A DNA stretch of 64,000 bases from Curvibacter sp. AEP1-3 (GTDB taxonomy: Bacteria > Pseudomonadota > Gammaproteobacteria > Burkholderiales > Burkholderiaceae_C), in the NCBI RefSeq assembly GCF_002163715.1, contig NZ_CP015698.1:4229674-4293673 (forward strand). Reading direction: 5' to 3'. A program made the position numbers and the translations under genes. Shown in pieces: positions 1-10,019 of the stretch. The notes beneath the pieces are model-generated. The model saw only the letters and a list, made by a program, of their open reading frames with translations. It searched no databases and was not told the DNA's origin. Position 1 is the stretch's first letter. Each line of letters begins with the position of its first letter.

Positions 1-539
1 CGCTTAGTGAAGCGGCCCGCGCCCTGATCATGGAACGCATGCAGGACGTGGCCCGTGAGCAAGGTACCGCCTTTGAGCCTGAGCGCCCGGACAATGTGCA
101 CCGCCTGCAGATGGGCATGTTTCCCGCCGGGTCGGCCATCATTCCCAACCCGTACAACAAGATTCCCGGCTTCAGCCATCCGGGCACGGGGCAGGGGGCT
201 GTCCACTTTGTGCCGGGCTTTCCTGTGATGGCCTGGCCCATGGTCGAGTGGGTGCTCGATACCCATTGCAGTGCATGGTTCCAAACCGATGCCTGGCGCG
301 AGCAGTCGGTCATCGTGTTTGGCGCCATGGAGTCTTTGCTAACCCCGCTCATGGAGCAGTTGGAGCAGCAGCACCCGGTGAAGGTGTTCAGCCTGCCCAG
401 CGTGGATCACCCGCAGTACGGCAAGCATATTGAGCTGGGGGTGAAAGGTCGCCCGCAGGATCTACCCGCCGCCTATGCGCAGATGTTGGAGGGCCTGCGA
501 AAACTGGAAATGCCTTTAGGCCCCGAATTGGTGCGTTAA
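1..539 (+). CDS. CinA/MoaB-like molybdopterin-binding protein, C-terminal part
   Basis: Only the 3' part is present: the frame is open from base 3 and ends with TAA at 537-539, leaving about 178 residues. The text IIPNPYNKIPGF followed by VHFVPGFPVMAWPM resembles the end of the ~260-residue betaproteobacterial proteins related to the N-terminal MoCF-biosynthesis domain of CinA. The family binds molybdopterin-like ligands; the cellular role of these stand-alone versions is not settled. The catalytic N-terminal part lies outside the window, so active-site residues cannot be checked. Assignment rests on remembered family resemblance. Confidence 0.7.
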   Translation, partial: LSEAARALIMERMQDVAREQGTAFEPERPDNVHRLQMGMFPAGSAIIPNPYNKIPGFSHPGTGQGAVHFVPGFPVMAWPMVEWVLDTHCSAWFQTDAWREQSVIVFGAMESLLTPLMEQLEQQHPVKVFSLPSVDHPQYGKHIELGVKGRPQDLPAAYAQMLEGLRKLEMPLGPELVR

Positions 540-573
540 TCAATCCGCATTGTTTTGGTGCGTATTTTGATAT

Positions 574-588
574 GCACGTTTTCGGTGC
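574..588 (+). promoter_or_regulatory. Putative NtrC binding site upstream of glnA
   Basis: The sequence reads GCAC, seven bases, GTGC, the dyad of the NtrC consensus (GCAC-N7-GTGC). It lies about 115 bp upstream of the -24 element of the glnA promoter, a normal distance for an enhancer. The ntrB and ntrC genes are just downstream. Binding is inferred from the match. Confidence 0.7.
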
Positions 589-702
589 GTGCGAGTTGCT
601 AATCGGGGCTCCAGGCAGTTTCTTTGTTCTGGCAGGGGTGCAAAAGCACGTTTTAAGGATGCAAAATAGAGCGGTTTGTCGAATTTGCTTTGGTGCGTGC
701 TT

Positions 703-718
703 TGGCACAAAAGCTGCA
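703..718 (+). promoter_or_regulatory. Sigma-54 (-24/-12) promoter of glnA
   Basis: TGGCAC at 703-708 and TGCA at 715-718 place GG and GC exactly ten bases apart, the hallmark of an RpoN promoter. The expected transcript start is near 730, about 36 bases before the glnA ATG at 766. Together with the NtrC-type dyad at 574-588 this indicates nitrogen-limitation control. Confidence 0.85.
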
Positions 719-765
719 TTAACAGCAGGGCAAATCTTTTTACAACCGTGCAACAGGAGTATTTG

Positions 766-2181
766 ATGGCCAAGACCGTCGCAGATGTGATGAAGATGGT
801 GAAAGAGAACGAAGTCAAATTTGTTGACTTCCGTTTCACCGATACCCGTGGTAAGCAGCAGCACACCACTGTGCCTGTTTCGCATTTTGACGAAGACAAG
901 TTCACCTCCGGCCACGCGTTCGACGGCTCCTCCATCGCCGGCTGGAAGGGAATCGAAGCTTCCGACATGTTGTTGATGCCCGATCCAGGCACAGCAAACA
1001 TCGATCCTTTCTTCGAAGAAACCACCCTGATCATGAACTGCGATGTGGTGGAACCTGCCGACGGCAAGTCCTACGATCGCGATCCACGTTCCATCGCCAA
1101 GCGCGCAGAAGCCTACTTGAAGGCTTCCGGCATGGGCGACACCGCTTACTTCGGTCCCGAGCCAGAATTCTTCTTGTTTGACGGCGTGCGTTGGTCCACA
1201 GATGCCAACAACACCTTCTACGAAATCGAAGAGTACGAAGCTCCCTGGAACACCGGTTCCAAGCTCGAAGGCGGCAACCGCGGTCACCGTCCCACCGTCA
1301 AGGGTGGCTACTTCCCCGTTCCTCCCGTTGACAGCACGCAAGACATGCGCGCTGAGATGTCCCTGATCCTCGAATCCCTGGGCATCCCGGTTGAAGTGTT
1401 CCACCACGAAGTGGCGGGCGCTGGCCAGAACGAAATCGGCACCAAGTTCTCCACTTTGGTTGAGCGCGCTGACTGGACCATGTTGCAAAAGTACGTGGTG
1501 CACAACGTGGCCAATGCTTACGGCAAGACAGCTACTTTCATGCCCAAGCCTTACCACGGTGACAACGGTTCCGGCATGCACGTGCACCAGTCCGTGTGGA
1601 AAGACGGCAAGAACCTGTTCGCCGGCGACGGCTATGCAGGTCTGTCTGACTTCGCGCTGTACTACATCGGCGGCATCATCAAGCACGCACGTGCCCTGAA
1701 CGCCATCACCAACCCAGGTACCAACAGCTACAAGCGCCTGGTTCCTCACTTCGAAGCTCCGGTCAAGTTGGCTTACTCTGCCAAGAACCGTTCCGCTTCC
1801 ATCCGTATTCCTTTCGTGGCGAACCCCAAGGGCCGTCGCGTGGAAGCACGTTTCCCCGATCCATTGATGAACCCGTACCTGGGCTTCGCAGCCTTGCTGA
1901 TGGCGGGTCTGGACGGCGTGGAAAACAAGATCCATCCCGGCGAAGCAGCCACCAAGGACCTCTACCATCTGCCTCCCGAGGAAGATGCAAAGGTGCCAAC
2001 CGTGTGCCACAGCTTGGATCAAGCCTTGGAGCACTTGGACAAGGACCGCGCGTTCCTGACCAAGGGTGGTGTGTTCACTGATTCCATGATCGATGCCTAC
2101 ATCGACCTGAAGATGCAAGAAGTGACCCGCTACCGCATGTCTGTACACCCTGTCGAATACGACATGTACTACAGCCTGTAA
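766..2181 (+). CDS. glnA: Type I glutamine synthetase
   Basis: Makes glutamine from glutamate, ammonia and ATP in the cytoplasm; central enzyme of ammonium assimilation. The product is 471 residues, the usual GS-I length. Visible signatures are DGSSIAGW (53-60), [10 protein letters not shown] (130-139), [10 protein letters not shown] and the adenylylation loop DLYHLPPEE with Tyr near 400, so control by GlnE-type adenylylation is expected. The ATG at 766 is preceded by CAGGAG at good spacing; an upstream ATG at 676 lies before the sigma-54 promoter and is rejected. A strong terminator follows, separating it from the ntrBC region. Confidence 0.98.
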   Translation: MAKTVADVMKMVKENEVKFVDFRFTDTRGKQQHTTVPVSHFDEDKFTSGHAFDGSSIAGWKGIEASDMLLMPDPGTANIDPFFEETTLIMNCDVVEPADGKSYDRDPRSIAKRAEAYLKASGMGDTAYFGPEPEFFLFDGVRWSTDANNTFYEIEEYEAPWNTGSKLEGGNRGHRPTVKGGYFPVPPVDSTQDMRAEMSLILESLGIPVEVFHHEVAGAGQNEIGTKFSTLVERADWTMLQKYVVHNVANAYGKTATFMPKPYHGDNGSGMHVHQSVWKDGKNLFAGDGYAGLSDFALYYIGGIIKHARALNAITNPGTNSYKRLVPHFEAPVKLAYSAKNRSASIRIPFVANPKGRRVEARFPDPLMNPYLGFAALLMAGLDGVENKIHPGEAATKDLYHLPPEEDAKVPTVCHSLDQALEHLDKDRAFLTKGGVFTDSMIDAYIDLKMQEVTRYRMSVHPVEYDMYYSL

Positions 2182-2211
2182 TCCCGGCGCTGCAAAGCAC
2201 TGAGGCAAGCG

Positions 2212-2240
2212 AAAAAGGACGGCGCGAGCCGTCCTTTTTT
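2212..2240 (+). terminator. Rho-independent terminator after glnA
   Basis: An 8-bp stem AGGACGGC/GCCGTCCT with GCGA loop is flanked by an A run and followed by six T residues, 30 bases after the glnA stop. Confidence 0.9.
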
Positions 2241-2367
2241 CATGGAACACTTGCTCACAGATAGCCTCCCCCAAGTCGGGGATACTCGGGTGTTTTGTTC
2301 TTGGGCACTTTTTAGCGCATACTGAATCCCAGCGCTCACGAAAAGATAGCGCGGACACCGAAACAGC

Positions 2368-2865
2368 ATGAAACCCACACTCCTGATTCTTTTGCTCACT
2401 GCAGGCGCCATCTCGGGCGTAGCAGCGCAGGAGCGCATCTACCGTTGCGGCAACGAATACACCAACACCGTCACTGAAGCCCAGGCCAAAACCTGCAAGC
2501 TCATTTCCGGTGGCAACGTCACGGTGGTGCAAGGGCAGAAGCCTGCCGGGGGTGGCGGCGGTGTGAAAGTGGCGTCTGCACCGAGCTCCGCACCGCGGAT
2601 AGACAGTGCCGACCAGCGCGCCAAAGACTCCGACGCCCGCCTGATTTTGGAAGCCGAGCTCAAAAAAGCGGAAGCCCGCCATATCGAGCTGCAGAAGGAA
2701 TACAACAACGGCGAGCCCGAAAAGCTGGGTCCCGAAGCTCGCAACCACCAGAAATACCTGGACCGTGTGGCGGAGCTCAAGGCCTCACTGGCCCGCAATG
2801 AGAGTGACATCGCCGGTATCCGCCGTGAACTCGGCCGCTTGCCTGCGGCGACCGTCAAGCAGTAA
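2368..2865 (+). CDS. Small exported protein between glnA and ntrB
   Basis: A 165-residue protein. The first ~20 residues form a signal peptide (MKPTLLILLLTAG, cleavage near VAAQ). The mature N-terminus has IYRCGNEYTN and a second Cys, resembling short DUF4124-like periplasmic domains. A glycine stretch (PAGGGGGV) links to a long charged helix (about 85-155) rich in Ala, Glu, Arg and Lys, probably coiled coil. It has its own start after the glnA terminator and ends 71 bp before ntrB. Function unknown; the steady position beside ntrBC could be incidental. Confidence 0.8.
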   Translation: MKPTLLILLLTAGAISGVAAQERIYRCGNEYTNTVTEAQAKTCKLISGGNVTVVQGQKPAGGGGGVKVASAPSSAPRIDSADQRAKDSDARLILEAELKKAEARHIELQKEYNNGEPEKLGPEARNHQKYLDRVAELKASLARNESDIAGIRRELGRLPAATVKQ

Positions 2866-2936
2866 GCCCGTCTGCGCGTGGCCCCGGGCCGCTATGCTGA
2901 CGGCAAATCCTTCATTTCATCCACCGGACAAGCCCC

Positions 2937-3986
2937 ATGGAGCGCTTCCATTCTTTTGACTTGCTGGCCACGCTCGTGGCAGTGGTCACGGCCGATGCTT
3001 CGGTGCAGTTCTCGAACGCAGCCCTAGAGGATGCCTTGGGCATCTCGCGCCGGACCATCATCGGCTCCAACTTTGCCGAGGTGTTTACTGAGCCGGCCCA
3101 GCTGCACAGTGCCCTGGAGGGTGCGCTCGACAACGCGTTTGCGGCCTTGCGTTACGACGCTTTGCTCAAGCGCAACGGGCTCGATGCCATGCCCGTGCAC
3201 GTGATCGTGACGCGTACGGAACTCTCCAATGACATCATTGTGGAAATGGTGCCCCAGGAGCAGCAGACCCGTCAGGACCGCGAAGAACGTCTGGCTGAAC
3301 AGGCCCAGACCAATAAAGAGCTGATCCGCAACCTCGCCCACGAAATCAAGAACCCTTTGGGTGGCATTCGTGGCGCGGCGCAACTGCTCGAGATGGAGAT
3401 GGAGTCTCCGGAGCTCACCGAGTACACGCAGGTCATCATCCATGAGGCGGATCGCCTGCAGAGTCTGGTAGACCGCCTGCTGGCTCCGCACCGCCGGCCT
3501 CACTTGGTGGGCGATGTGAATATTCACGAGGTGTGTGAGCGCGTGCGCTCCCTCATCCTTGCCGAGTTCCCCAAAGGCTTGCGGGTGGTGCGGGACTACG
3601 ACACCTCCATCCCCGAGTTCCGGGGTGACCGCGAGCAGCTCATACAAACCGTGCTGAACATTGCCCACAATGCCTGCCAGGCCCTGGCCGAGCGCATTGC
3701 TGCGGGTGACGGTTGTGTGACATTCAAGACCCGCGTGACACGGCAGATCACCTTCGGCAAACAGCGTTACCGGTTGGCATTGGAATTGCATGTCATTGAC
3801 AACGGACCTGGCGTGCCAGATTCGATCAGAGACCGCATTTTTTACCCGCTGGTGTCGGGCAGGGATGGCGGATCCGGACTGGGGCTCACACTGGCGCAAA
3901 CCTTTGTTCAGCAACACCACGGTCTGATTGAAGTGGACAGCGTGCCGGGCCGTACGGACTTCAAAATCTTGATTCCGTTACCGTAA
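2937..3986 (+). CDS. glnL: Nitrogen sensor histidine kinase NtrB
   Basis: Cytoplasmic PII-controlled kinase/phosphatase that sets NtrC phosphorylation. The 349 residues contain an N-terminal PAS domain (about 5-110), the DHp helix with the phosphorylated histidine in NLAHEIKNPLGG (His135), an asparagine box near IAHNACQAL, and ATP-lid motifs DNGPGVP and GGSGLGL. There is no transmembrane segment, as normal for NtrB. The stop at 3986 lies 33 bp before the ntrC ATG, so the two form an operon. Confidence 0.96.
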   Translation: MERFHSFDLLATLVAVVTADASVQFSNAALEDALGISRRTIIGSNFAEVFTEPAQLHSALEGALDNAFAALRYDALLKRNGLDAMPVHVIVTRTELSNDIIVEMVPQEQQTRQDREERLAEQAQTNKELIRNLAHEIKNPLGGIRGAAQLLEMEMESPELTEYTQVIIHEADRLQSLVDRLLAPHRRPHLVGDVNIHEVCERVRSLILAEFPKGLRVVRDYDTSIPEFRGDREQLIQTVLNIAHNACQALAERIAAGDGCVTFKTRVTRQITFGKQRYRLALELHVIDNGPGVPDSIRDRIFYPLVSGRDGGSGLGLTLAQTFVQQHHGLIEVDSVPGRTDFKILIPLP

Positions 3987-4019
3987 CAGACCGACAAAGA
4001 ATATAGGGTGCCGCACAAC

Positions 4020-5564
4020 ATGAAGCCGATTTGGATCGTAGATGATGACCAGTCCATCCGCTTCGTGCTGGAGAAGGCACTGCTGCGTGAGCACCTGCCC
4101 ACACGCAGTTTTTCCAATCCACGCGATGTACTGACTGCGCTGAGCACCGCAGCAGACGATGAAGGCCCGCAAATCCTGGTGAGCGACATCCGCATGCCCG
4201 GGGGCTCCGGTCTGGACCTGCTCGAAAAAGTCAAGGCCAAACACCCCGGACTGCCCGTCATCATCATGACGGCCTTCTCGGACTTGGACAGCGCAGTCAG
4301 CGCCTTCCAGGGCGGCGCTTTTGAATACCTGCCCAAACCCTTCGATCTACCCAAAGCAGTAGAGCTCATCCGCCGCGCAGTGGAAGAAAGCCAGCGCGAG
4401 GAAGTAGCCGAAGAGCGCATGGCCGAGTCCCCCGAAATGCTGGGTCAGGCGCCCGCCATGCAGGACGTGTTCCGTGCCATCGGCCGCTTGAGCCAGAGCA
4501 ACGTCACGGTGATGATCACCGGCGAATCCGGCTCCGGCAAAGAGCTGGTGGCCCGTGCGCTGCACAAGCATTCCCCGCGCGCCGATGGCCCGTTTGTGGC
4601 CATCAACACTGCAGCCATTCCCAAAGACCTGTTGGAGAGCGAACTCTTCGGCCATGAACGCGGTGCCTTCACCGGCGCGCAAACCATGCGCCGTGGCCGC
4701 TTTGAGCAGGCCGATGGCGGTACGCTGTTTCTGGACGAAATCGGCGATATGCCGTTCGAGCTGCAGACCCGTTTGCTGCGCGTTTTGAGCGACGGTCACT
4801 TCTACCGCGTGGGCGGGCACAGTGCCGTCAAATCGAACGTGCGTGTGATCGCTGCCACTCACCAGAACCTGGAGCAACGCGTCAAGGACGGCGTGTTCCG
4901 GGAAGACTTGTTCCACCGCCTGAATGTGATTCGCCTGCGCCTGCCGGCCCTGCGCGAGCGCAAGGAAGACGTGGCCATGTTGACCCGCCACTTCTTGCAG
5001 CAAAGCGCCAAGCAACTGGGCGTAGAGCCCAAGCGCATTTCGGATTCTGCACTGACCTGGCTGGAGGGCTTCAGCTTCCCCGGCAACGTGCGCCAGCTGG
5101 AGAACATCTGCCACTGGTTGACCGTGATGGCGCCAGCGCAGGTCATTGAACGCAAGGACCTGCCGCCTGAGGTGAGCCTGGGCCGTGCGGAAACCGGTGA
5201 ACCTTTGGTGGCCAAGCCCGTGCTCACTGCTGCCCCTGAGGCGCAGCTCAAAGATGTGCCTCTGGATGCGCATGCCCATGCACCCGCGAGCCATGAGTCG
5301 GAAGACCTGTCGCACGTGCTGGCACGCGCGGCAGCGGCCCATGGACCGCTGGAAGGCTGGGAGGCCGAGCTGGAGACCGAGGCTGTGGCCTTGCTCGGCT
5401 CCGGTCAGCCCGAGGTGTGGGACACCTTGACCCGCCGTTTTGAGTCGCGCCTGATTTTGGCGGCCTTGGCCAATACCAAAGGCCGCCGCATTGAAGCCGC
5501 GCAAAAGCTGGGTATCGGCCGCAACACCATCACCCGCAAGATCCAGGAGCTGGGCTTGGAGTGA
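4020..5564 (+). CDS. glnG: Nitrogen response regulator NtrC (sigma-54 activator)
   Basis: Activates RpoN promoters such as that of glnA. The 514 residues contain a receiver domain with phospho-acceptor Asp56 (LVSDIRMP), an AAA+ domain with Walker A GESGSGKE (168-175), the sigma-54 contact loop GAFTGA (215-220) and Walker B GGTLFLDE (233-240), and a C-terminal Fis-type helix-turn-helix (AQKLGIGRNTITRKI). ATG at 4020 is preferred because MKPIWIVDDD is the normal NtrC start; a GTG at 4008 is in frame. The linker before the DNA-binding domain (about 390-470) is long and Ala/Glu-rich. Confidence 0.97.
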   Translation: MKPIWIVDDDQSIRFVLEKALLREHLPTRSFSNPRDVLTALSTAADDEGPQILVSDIRMPGGSGLDLLEKVKAKHPGLPVIIMTAFSDLDSAVSAFQGGAFEYLPKPFDLPKAVELIRRAVEESQREEVAEERMAESPEMLGQAPAMQDVFRAIGRLSQSNVTVMITGESGSGKELVARALHKHSPRADGPFVAINTAAIPKDLLESELFGHERGAFTGAQTMRRGRFEQADGGTLFLDEIGDMPFELQTRLLRVLSDGHFYRVGGHSAVKSNVRVIAATHQNLEQRVKDGVFREDLFHRLNVIRLRLPALRERKEDVAMLTRHFLQQSAKQLGVEPKRISDSALTWLEGFSFPGNVRQLENICHWLTVMAPAQVIERKDLPPEVSLGRAETGEPLVAKPVLTAAPEAQLKDVPLDAHAHAPASHESEDLSHVLARAAAAHGPLEGWEAELETEAVALLGSGQPEVWDTLTRRFESRLILAALANTKGRRIEAAQKLGIGRNTITRKIQELGLE

Positions 5565-5580
5565 GTTTGAAGTAAAAAGA

Positions 5581-5629
5581 GCCGCTAGCGCCCAATAGAT
5601 AAGCGCGAGTAGTTCCTGATTCGATAGCA
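5581..5629 (+). repeat. Dispersed palindromic element, copy 1 (after ntrC)
   Basis: Copy of the ~48-bp element described in the findings: GCTAGCGC start, a TAAGCGCGAGTAG centre and a tail ending GATAGCA. It follows the ntrC stop by 16 bp and runs into the terminator at 5629. Confidence 0.7.
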
Positions 5630-5657
5630 AAAAGCCGGCGCATGCGCCGGCTTTTTT
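5629..5657. terminator. Bidirectional terminator between ntrC and xth
   Basis: A perfect 22-bp palindrome (AAGCCGGCGCA and its complement) has A residues before it and T residues after it, so it can terminate both ntrC (+) and xth (-). Confidence 0.88.
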
Positions 5658-5672
5658 GTGGGTGGAGTTTGA

Positions 5673-6446
5673 TCAGGCTGCCGGGTTGATATCCACCACC
5701 ACCGGCGCGTGGTCGCTGGGGCGCTCGTTCTTGCGCGGGGTCTTGTCGATGGTGCAGGCCTTCACCAGTGGCTTGAGCGCGTTGCTCACCAGAATGTGGT
5801 CAATGCGCAGCCCGCGGTTGCGGCGGAAGCCCGCATCGCGGTAATCCCACCAGCTGTAGGACTTGGGCGGCTGCGGGAACAAGCGGTAGCTGTCGCACAG
5901 GCCCAGCGCTATCAGGGCGCGCAGGTGGTAGCGCTCTTCCTCGGTACAGTGGATGGTGCCTTCCAGGTTCACCGGGTCCCACACATCGTCCTCGTCAAAG
6001 GTGATGTTGTAGTCGCCCATCAGCACCAGATTCGGGTGCGCGGCGAGCTCGTCTTTCACCCAGCGGCGCAGCGCAGTGAGCCACTCCATCTTGTATTCAA
6101 ACTTGTCGCTGCCCGGCTCTTGCCCGTTGGGGAAGTAAGCACCAATCACGCGTATACCCTCCACCGTGCCGGTGATCACGCGAGACATATCGTCGTCGAA
6201 ACCGGGGATGTTCTTGATAATGTCGCTGGCGGGCGTGCGCGAGAGCAGGGCCACGCCGTTGTAGGTCTTCTGGCCGAACCACTGGGCGTGGTAGCCGATG
6301 GCCTCAAACGCGTCGGCGGGAAATTTGTCGTCGGTGAGTTTGAGCTCTTGCAGGGCGAGCACATCGACCGGGTTGGCGGCCAGCCAGTCCAGCACTTGGG
6401 GCAGGCGCACGCCTAAAGAGTTGACGTTCCAGGTAGCGAGTTTCAT
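5673..6446 (-). CDS. xth: Exodeoxyribonuclease III
   Basis: Base-excision-repair AP endonuclease and 3'-5' exonuclease. The product is 257 residues, the family length. Motifs of the EEP fold are clear: MKLATWNVNSLGVRL at the start, LALQELKL (metal-binding Glu), GAYFPNG, GDYNI, and C-terminal LRIDHIL and SDHAPVVVDI with the catalytic Asp-His. The start is ATG at 6446 because the frame upstream has no ExoIII homology. A palindromic element (6466-6516) lies in the leader. Confidence 0.95.
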   Translation of the reverse strand: MKLATWNVNSLGVRLPQVLDWLAANPVDVLALQELKLTDDKFPADAFEAIGYHAQWFGQKTYNGVALLSRTPASDIIKNIPGFDDDMSRVITGTVEGIRVIGAYFPNGQEPGSDKFEYKMEWLTALRRWVKDELAAHPNLVLMGDYNITFDEDDVWDPVNLEGTIHCTEEERYHLRALIALGLCDSYRLFPQPPKSYSWWDYRDAGFRRNRGLRIDHILVSNALKPLVKACTIDKTPRKNERPSDHAPVVVDINPAA

Positions 6447-6465
6447 GGTTGTTTCCAAATAAAAA

Positions 6466-6516
6466 CGGGCGCTAGCGCCCGTTTGATCTGCGCAAGCAGC
6501 TCCTAAATATGTAGCG
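6466..6516 (+). repeat. Dispersed palindromic element, copy 2 (end of DUF4337 gene)
   Basis: Contains CGGGCGCTAGCGCCCG, then ATCTGCGCAAGCAGCT and a tail hairpin ending GTAGCGC. The tail overlaps the last codons and the TAG stop (6503-6505, minus strand) of the DUF4337 gene; the left arm sits in the xth leader. Confidence 0.75.
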
Positions 6517-7117
6517 CAGCCAGTGCGCCCACGGCAACACCCACACCGCCCACGCCGAACATGGCCAACTCCAGCCACTTCTTCTTGGTCAGTAGCGCAA
6601 TGGCGGCCAGTGCAATCGCGACCTGCAGCACCGTGGTGGCTTGCGCCCAGCGGTGGTGCTGGTGCATTTGCTCATCGCTCTTGTGGTCCCACTCGGTAGC
6701 CTCAGCTTCCAGGGCTTCGGCCTTGGTTTTGATATCGGCCTTTTCGCCTTCGTAGCGGTCGATCTTGGCCTGGTACTTGGTCTTGTCTTCCGGCTTGGCG
6801 GTCAGGTCGCGGGCCAATTCGGCCAGGGACTGTTTGGTGCTCTTGGCCTGGAAGAAATTCCACTGGTTCGAGGCTTCGGTCTTCTTCAAGGCTGCGTTGT
6901 TCTTGTAAAGGCCGGCATTGGCCTGGGTGGCGCCGCCCATGTAGGCAAAGATGGCGCCCACGGTGGCGATGATGGCCGTGAACATGGCGATCTGGTTGAT
7001 CATGCCGCCGCTGTGGCCTCCGTGCTCACCGCCGTGGCCACCACCATGTCCCCCTTGGGTGGCGTGCTCCAGCTCGTGGTCGTGGGGTCCGTGGACGTGA
7101 AAACCGCCGCCTGACAT
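6503..7117 (-). CDS. DUF4337 membrane protein with His-rich N-terminus
   Basis: A 204-residue protein of the DUF4337 family. Residues 1-38 hold nine histidines spaced by Gly, Glu and Asp (HVHGPHDHELEH, then GGHGGGHGGEHGGH), which suggests metal binding on the cytoplasmic side. One membrane segment lies at about 41-66, then a long charged helix (about 75-150), then two C-terminal membrane segments. Function unknown. The last residues LHI and the stop codon are part of the palindromic element at 6466-6516. It is the gene after folA on this strand. Confidence 0.85.
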   Translation of the reverse strand: MSGGGFHVHGPHDHELEHATQGGHGGGHGGEHGGHSGGMINQIAMFTAIIATVGAIFAYMGGATQANAGLYKNNAALKKTEASNQWNFFQAKSTKQSLAELARDLTAKPEDKTKYQAKIDRYEGEKADIKTKAEALEAEATEWDHKSDEQMHQHHRWAQATTVLQVAIALAAIALLTKKKWLELAMFGVGGVGVAVGALAALHI

Positions 7118-7129
7118 GTGCGAATCTCC

Positions 7130-7648
7130 TTAACTGCGTGTGTAAGTTACAAAACTGAAAGGCAGCCCGCTGGCTGCCACATGGCGTTCGCGGGCAGTCT
7201 CTTGCCACGCTGCGCCCAAGGTGGGGGCGAAGGCGTCACCTTCAAAGTCTTTCTCTATCTCGGTAACCACCGCCGTCTGCGCCACAGGCTCCGCCAGGGC
7301 GTAGAGCTGCGCACCACCAATGACCCAGACGTCTGTAGCCTGCTCACAAAGTTGTAGCGCCTCGCGCATGTCAGAGGCGCGCTGGGCACCGGTTTCGTTC
7401 CAATCTGGTTGGCGTGTCACCACGATGTTGGCGCGGCCGGGCAGGGGACGGAACTTCGGGGGCAACGAGTCCCAGGTCTTGCGGCCCATGATGACCGGGC
7501 AGCCCAGCGTAGTCCGCTTGAAGTGGGCCAGGTCTTCGGGCAAATGCCAGGGCAAGCAGCCGTGGATGCCGATCACACCGTTGGCGGCGCGGGCGTAAAT
7601 CAGGTGAAGACGGGGCAGGGGGGCGGATGTGTGCATCGTGCCTGCCAT
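7130..7648 (-). CDS. folA: Dihydrofolate reductase
   Basis: NADPH-dependent reduction of dihydrofolate, regenerating the cofactor that thymidylate synthase oxidises. At 172 residues the length is normal. Motifs are ARAANGVIG, LPWHLPEDLAHFK (catalytic acid), IMGRKTWDSLP and VIGGAQLY. I choose ATG at 7648 because it overlaps the thyA stop as TGATG, implying translational coupling; a later ATG at 7636 is possible and a longer start at 7684 would run into thyA. Confidence 0.95.
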   Translation of the reverse strand: MAGTMHTSAPLPRLHLIYARAANGVIGIHGCLPWHLPEDLAHFKRTTLGCPVIMGRKTWDSLPPKFRPLPGRANIVVTRQPDWNETGAQRASDMREALQLCEQATDVWVIGGAQLYALAEPVAQTAVVTEIEKDFEGDAFAPTLGAAWQETARERHVAASGLPFSFVTYTRS

Positions 7649-8496
7649 CACACCGCGACCGGTGCCTTGATGGCGGGATGGCACTCGTAGCCCACTACTT
7701 CAAAGTCTTCGTACTGGTAATCGAAGATGCTCTCCGGCTTGCGCTTGATGTGGAGCGTGGGGTAGGCCATGGGGGTGCGGCTCAGCTGCAGCTCTACCTG
7801 CTCGGTGTGGTTGCTGTAGATGTGACAGTCGCCACCGGTCCAGATGAAGTCGCCCACGTCCAGGTCGCACTGCTGGGCCACCATGTGGGTGAGCAGGGCG
7901 TAGCTGGCAATGTTGAAGGGCACGCCCAAAAAGATGTCGGCACTGCGTTGATAGAGCTGGCAGCTGAGGCGACCGCGTCCGCCTTCGGTCTCGGCCGGCG
8001 CCACATAGAACTGGAAGAAGGCGTGGCAGGGCATCAGGGCCATCTTGCTCAGCTCGGCCACGTTCCAGGCGCTCACGATGATGCGGCGGCTGTCGGGGTT
8101 GCTTTTGAGCGTCTTGATGACGTCCGCAATCTGGTCGATGTGGCCGCCGTCTGGCGTGGGCCAGCTGCGCCACTGCACGCCATAGACAGGGCCCAAGTCA
8201 CCGGTCTCAGGATTCGCCCATTCGTCCCAGATGGTGACGCCGCGCTCTTTGAGCCAGTTGTTGTTACTCGACCCGGTCAGGAACCACAGCAGCTCCTGGA
8301 TGATGCTGCGCAGGTGCACCTTCTTGGTGGTGACCAGTGGGAAACCCTCGTTCAGGTCGAAGCGCATCTGGTAGGCGAACACGCTTTTCGTGCCGGTGCC
8401 GGTGCGGTCGGATTTGAAAACGCCCGTGGTGTGCACGTGGCGCATGAAGTCTTCGTACTGGCTGCGCACAGGGCGGAGGGTGGTGGGGCTGGTCAT
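7648..8496 (-). CDS. thyA: Thymidylate synthase
   Basis: Makes dTMP from dUMP with methylene-tetrahydrofolate. The 282 residues include the catalytic Cys157 in [11 protein letters not shown], the [14 protein letters not shown] loop and the C-terminal nucleotide-binding text HIYSNHTEQ. The start at 8496 gives [17 protein letters not shown], matching the usual N-terminus; the frame continues upstream without homology. It overlaps folA by one base. Confidence 0.97.
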   Translation of the reverse strand: MTSPTTLRPVRSQYEDFMRHVHTTGVFKSDRTGTGTKSVFAYQMRFDLNEGFPLVTTKKVHLRSIIQELLWFLTGSSNNNWLKERGVTIWDEWANPETGDLGPVYGVQWRSWPTPDGGHIDQIADVIKTLKSNPDSRRIIVSAWNVAELSKMALMPCHAFFQFYVAPAETEGGRGRLSCQLYQRSADIFLGVPFNIASYALLTHMVAQQCDLDVGDFIWTGGDCHIYSNHTEQVELQLSRTPMAYPTLHIKRKPESIFDYQYEDFEVVGYECHPAIKAPVAV

Positions 8497-8663
8497 GGCT
8501 GAAATTGTAGGTCCGTCAGGGGTATGTCGTGCGCGCATGTGGTGAACACATTTCCGCATGGAATTCGGGCAATTTTCGCTGGCTGTGCGGCAGCAACGCG
8601 CGCAGAATCTGGCGCTCCGCCGGACCCGGCCTATCGCAATCCCTGCAGAAACGCATTCCACGC

Positions 8664-10004
<1,341 letters not shown>

Positions 10005-10019
10005 TCGACGCTGATCGGG

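Noticed and set aside
388..2748. 786-codon open frame on the minus strand over glnA
   Set aside because: It is the shadow of glnA codon usage: no domain, no ribosome-binding site, and it covers the sigma-54 promoter, the glnA terminator and another gene.
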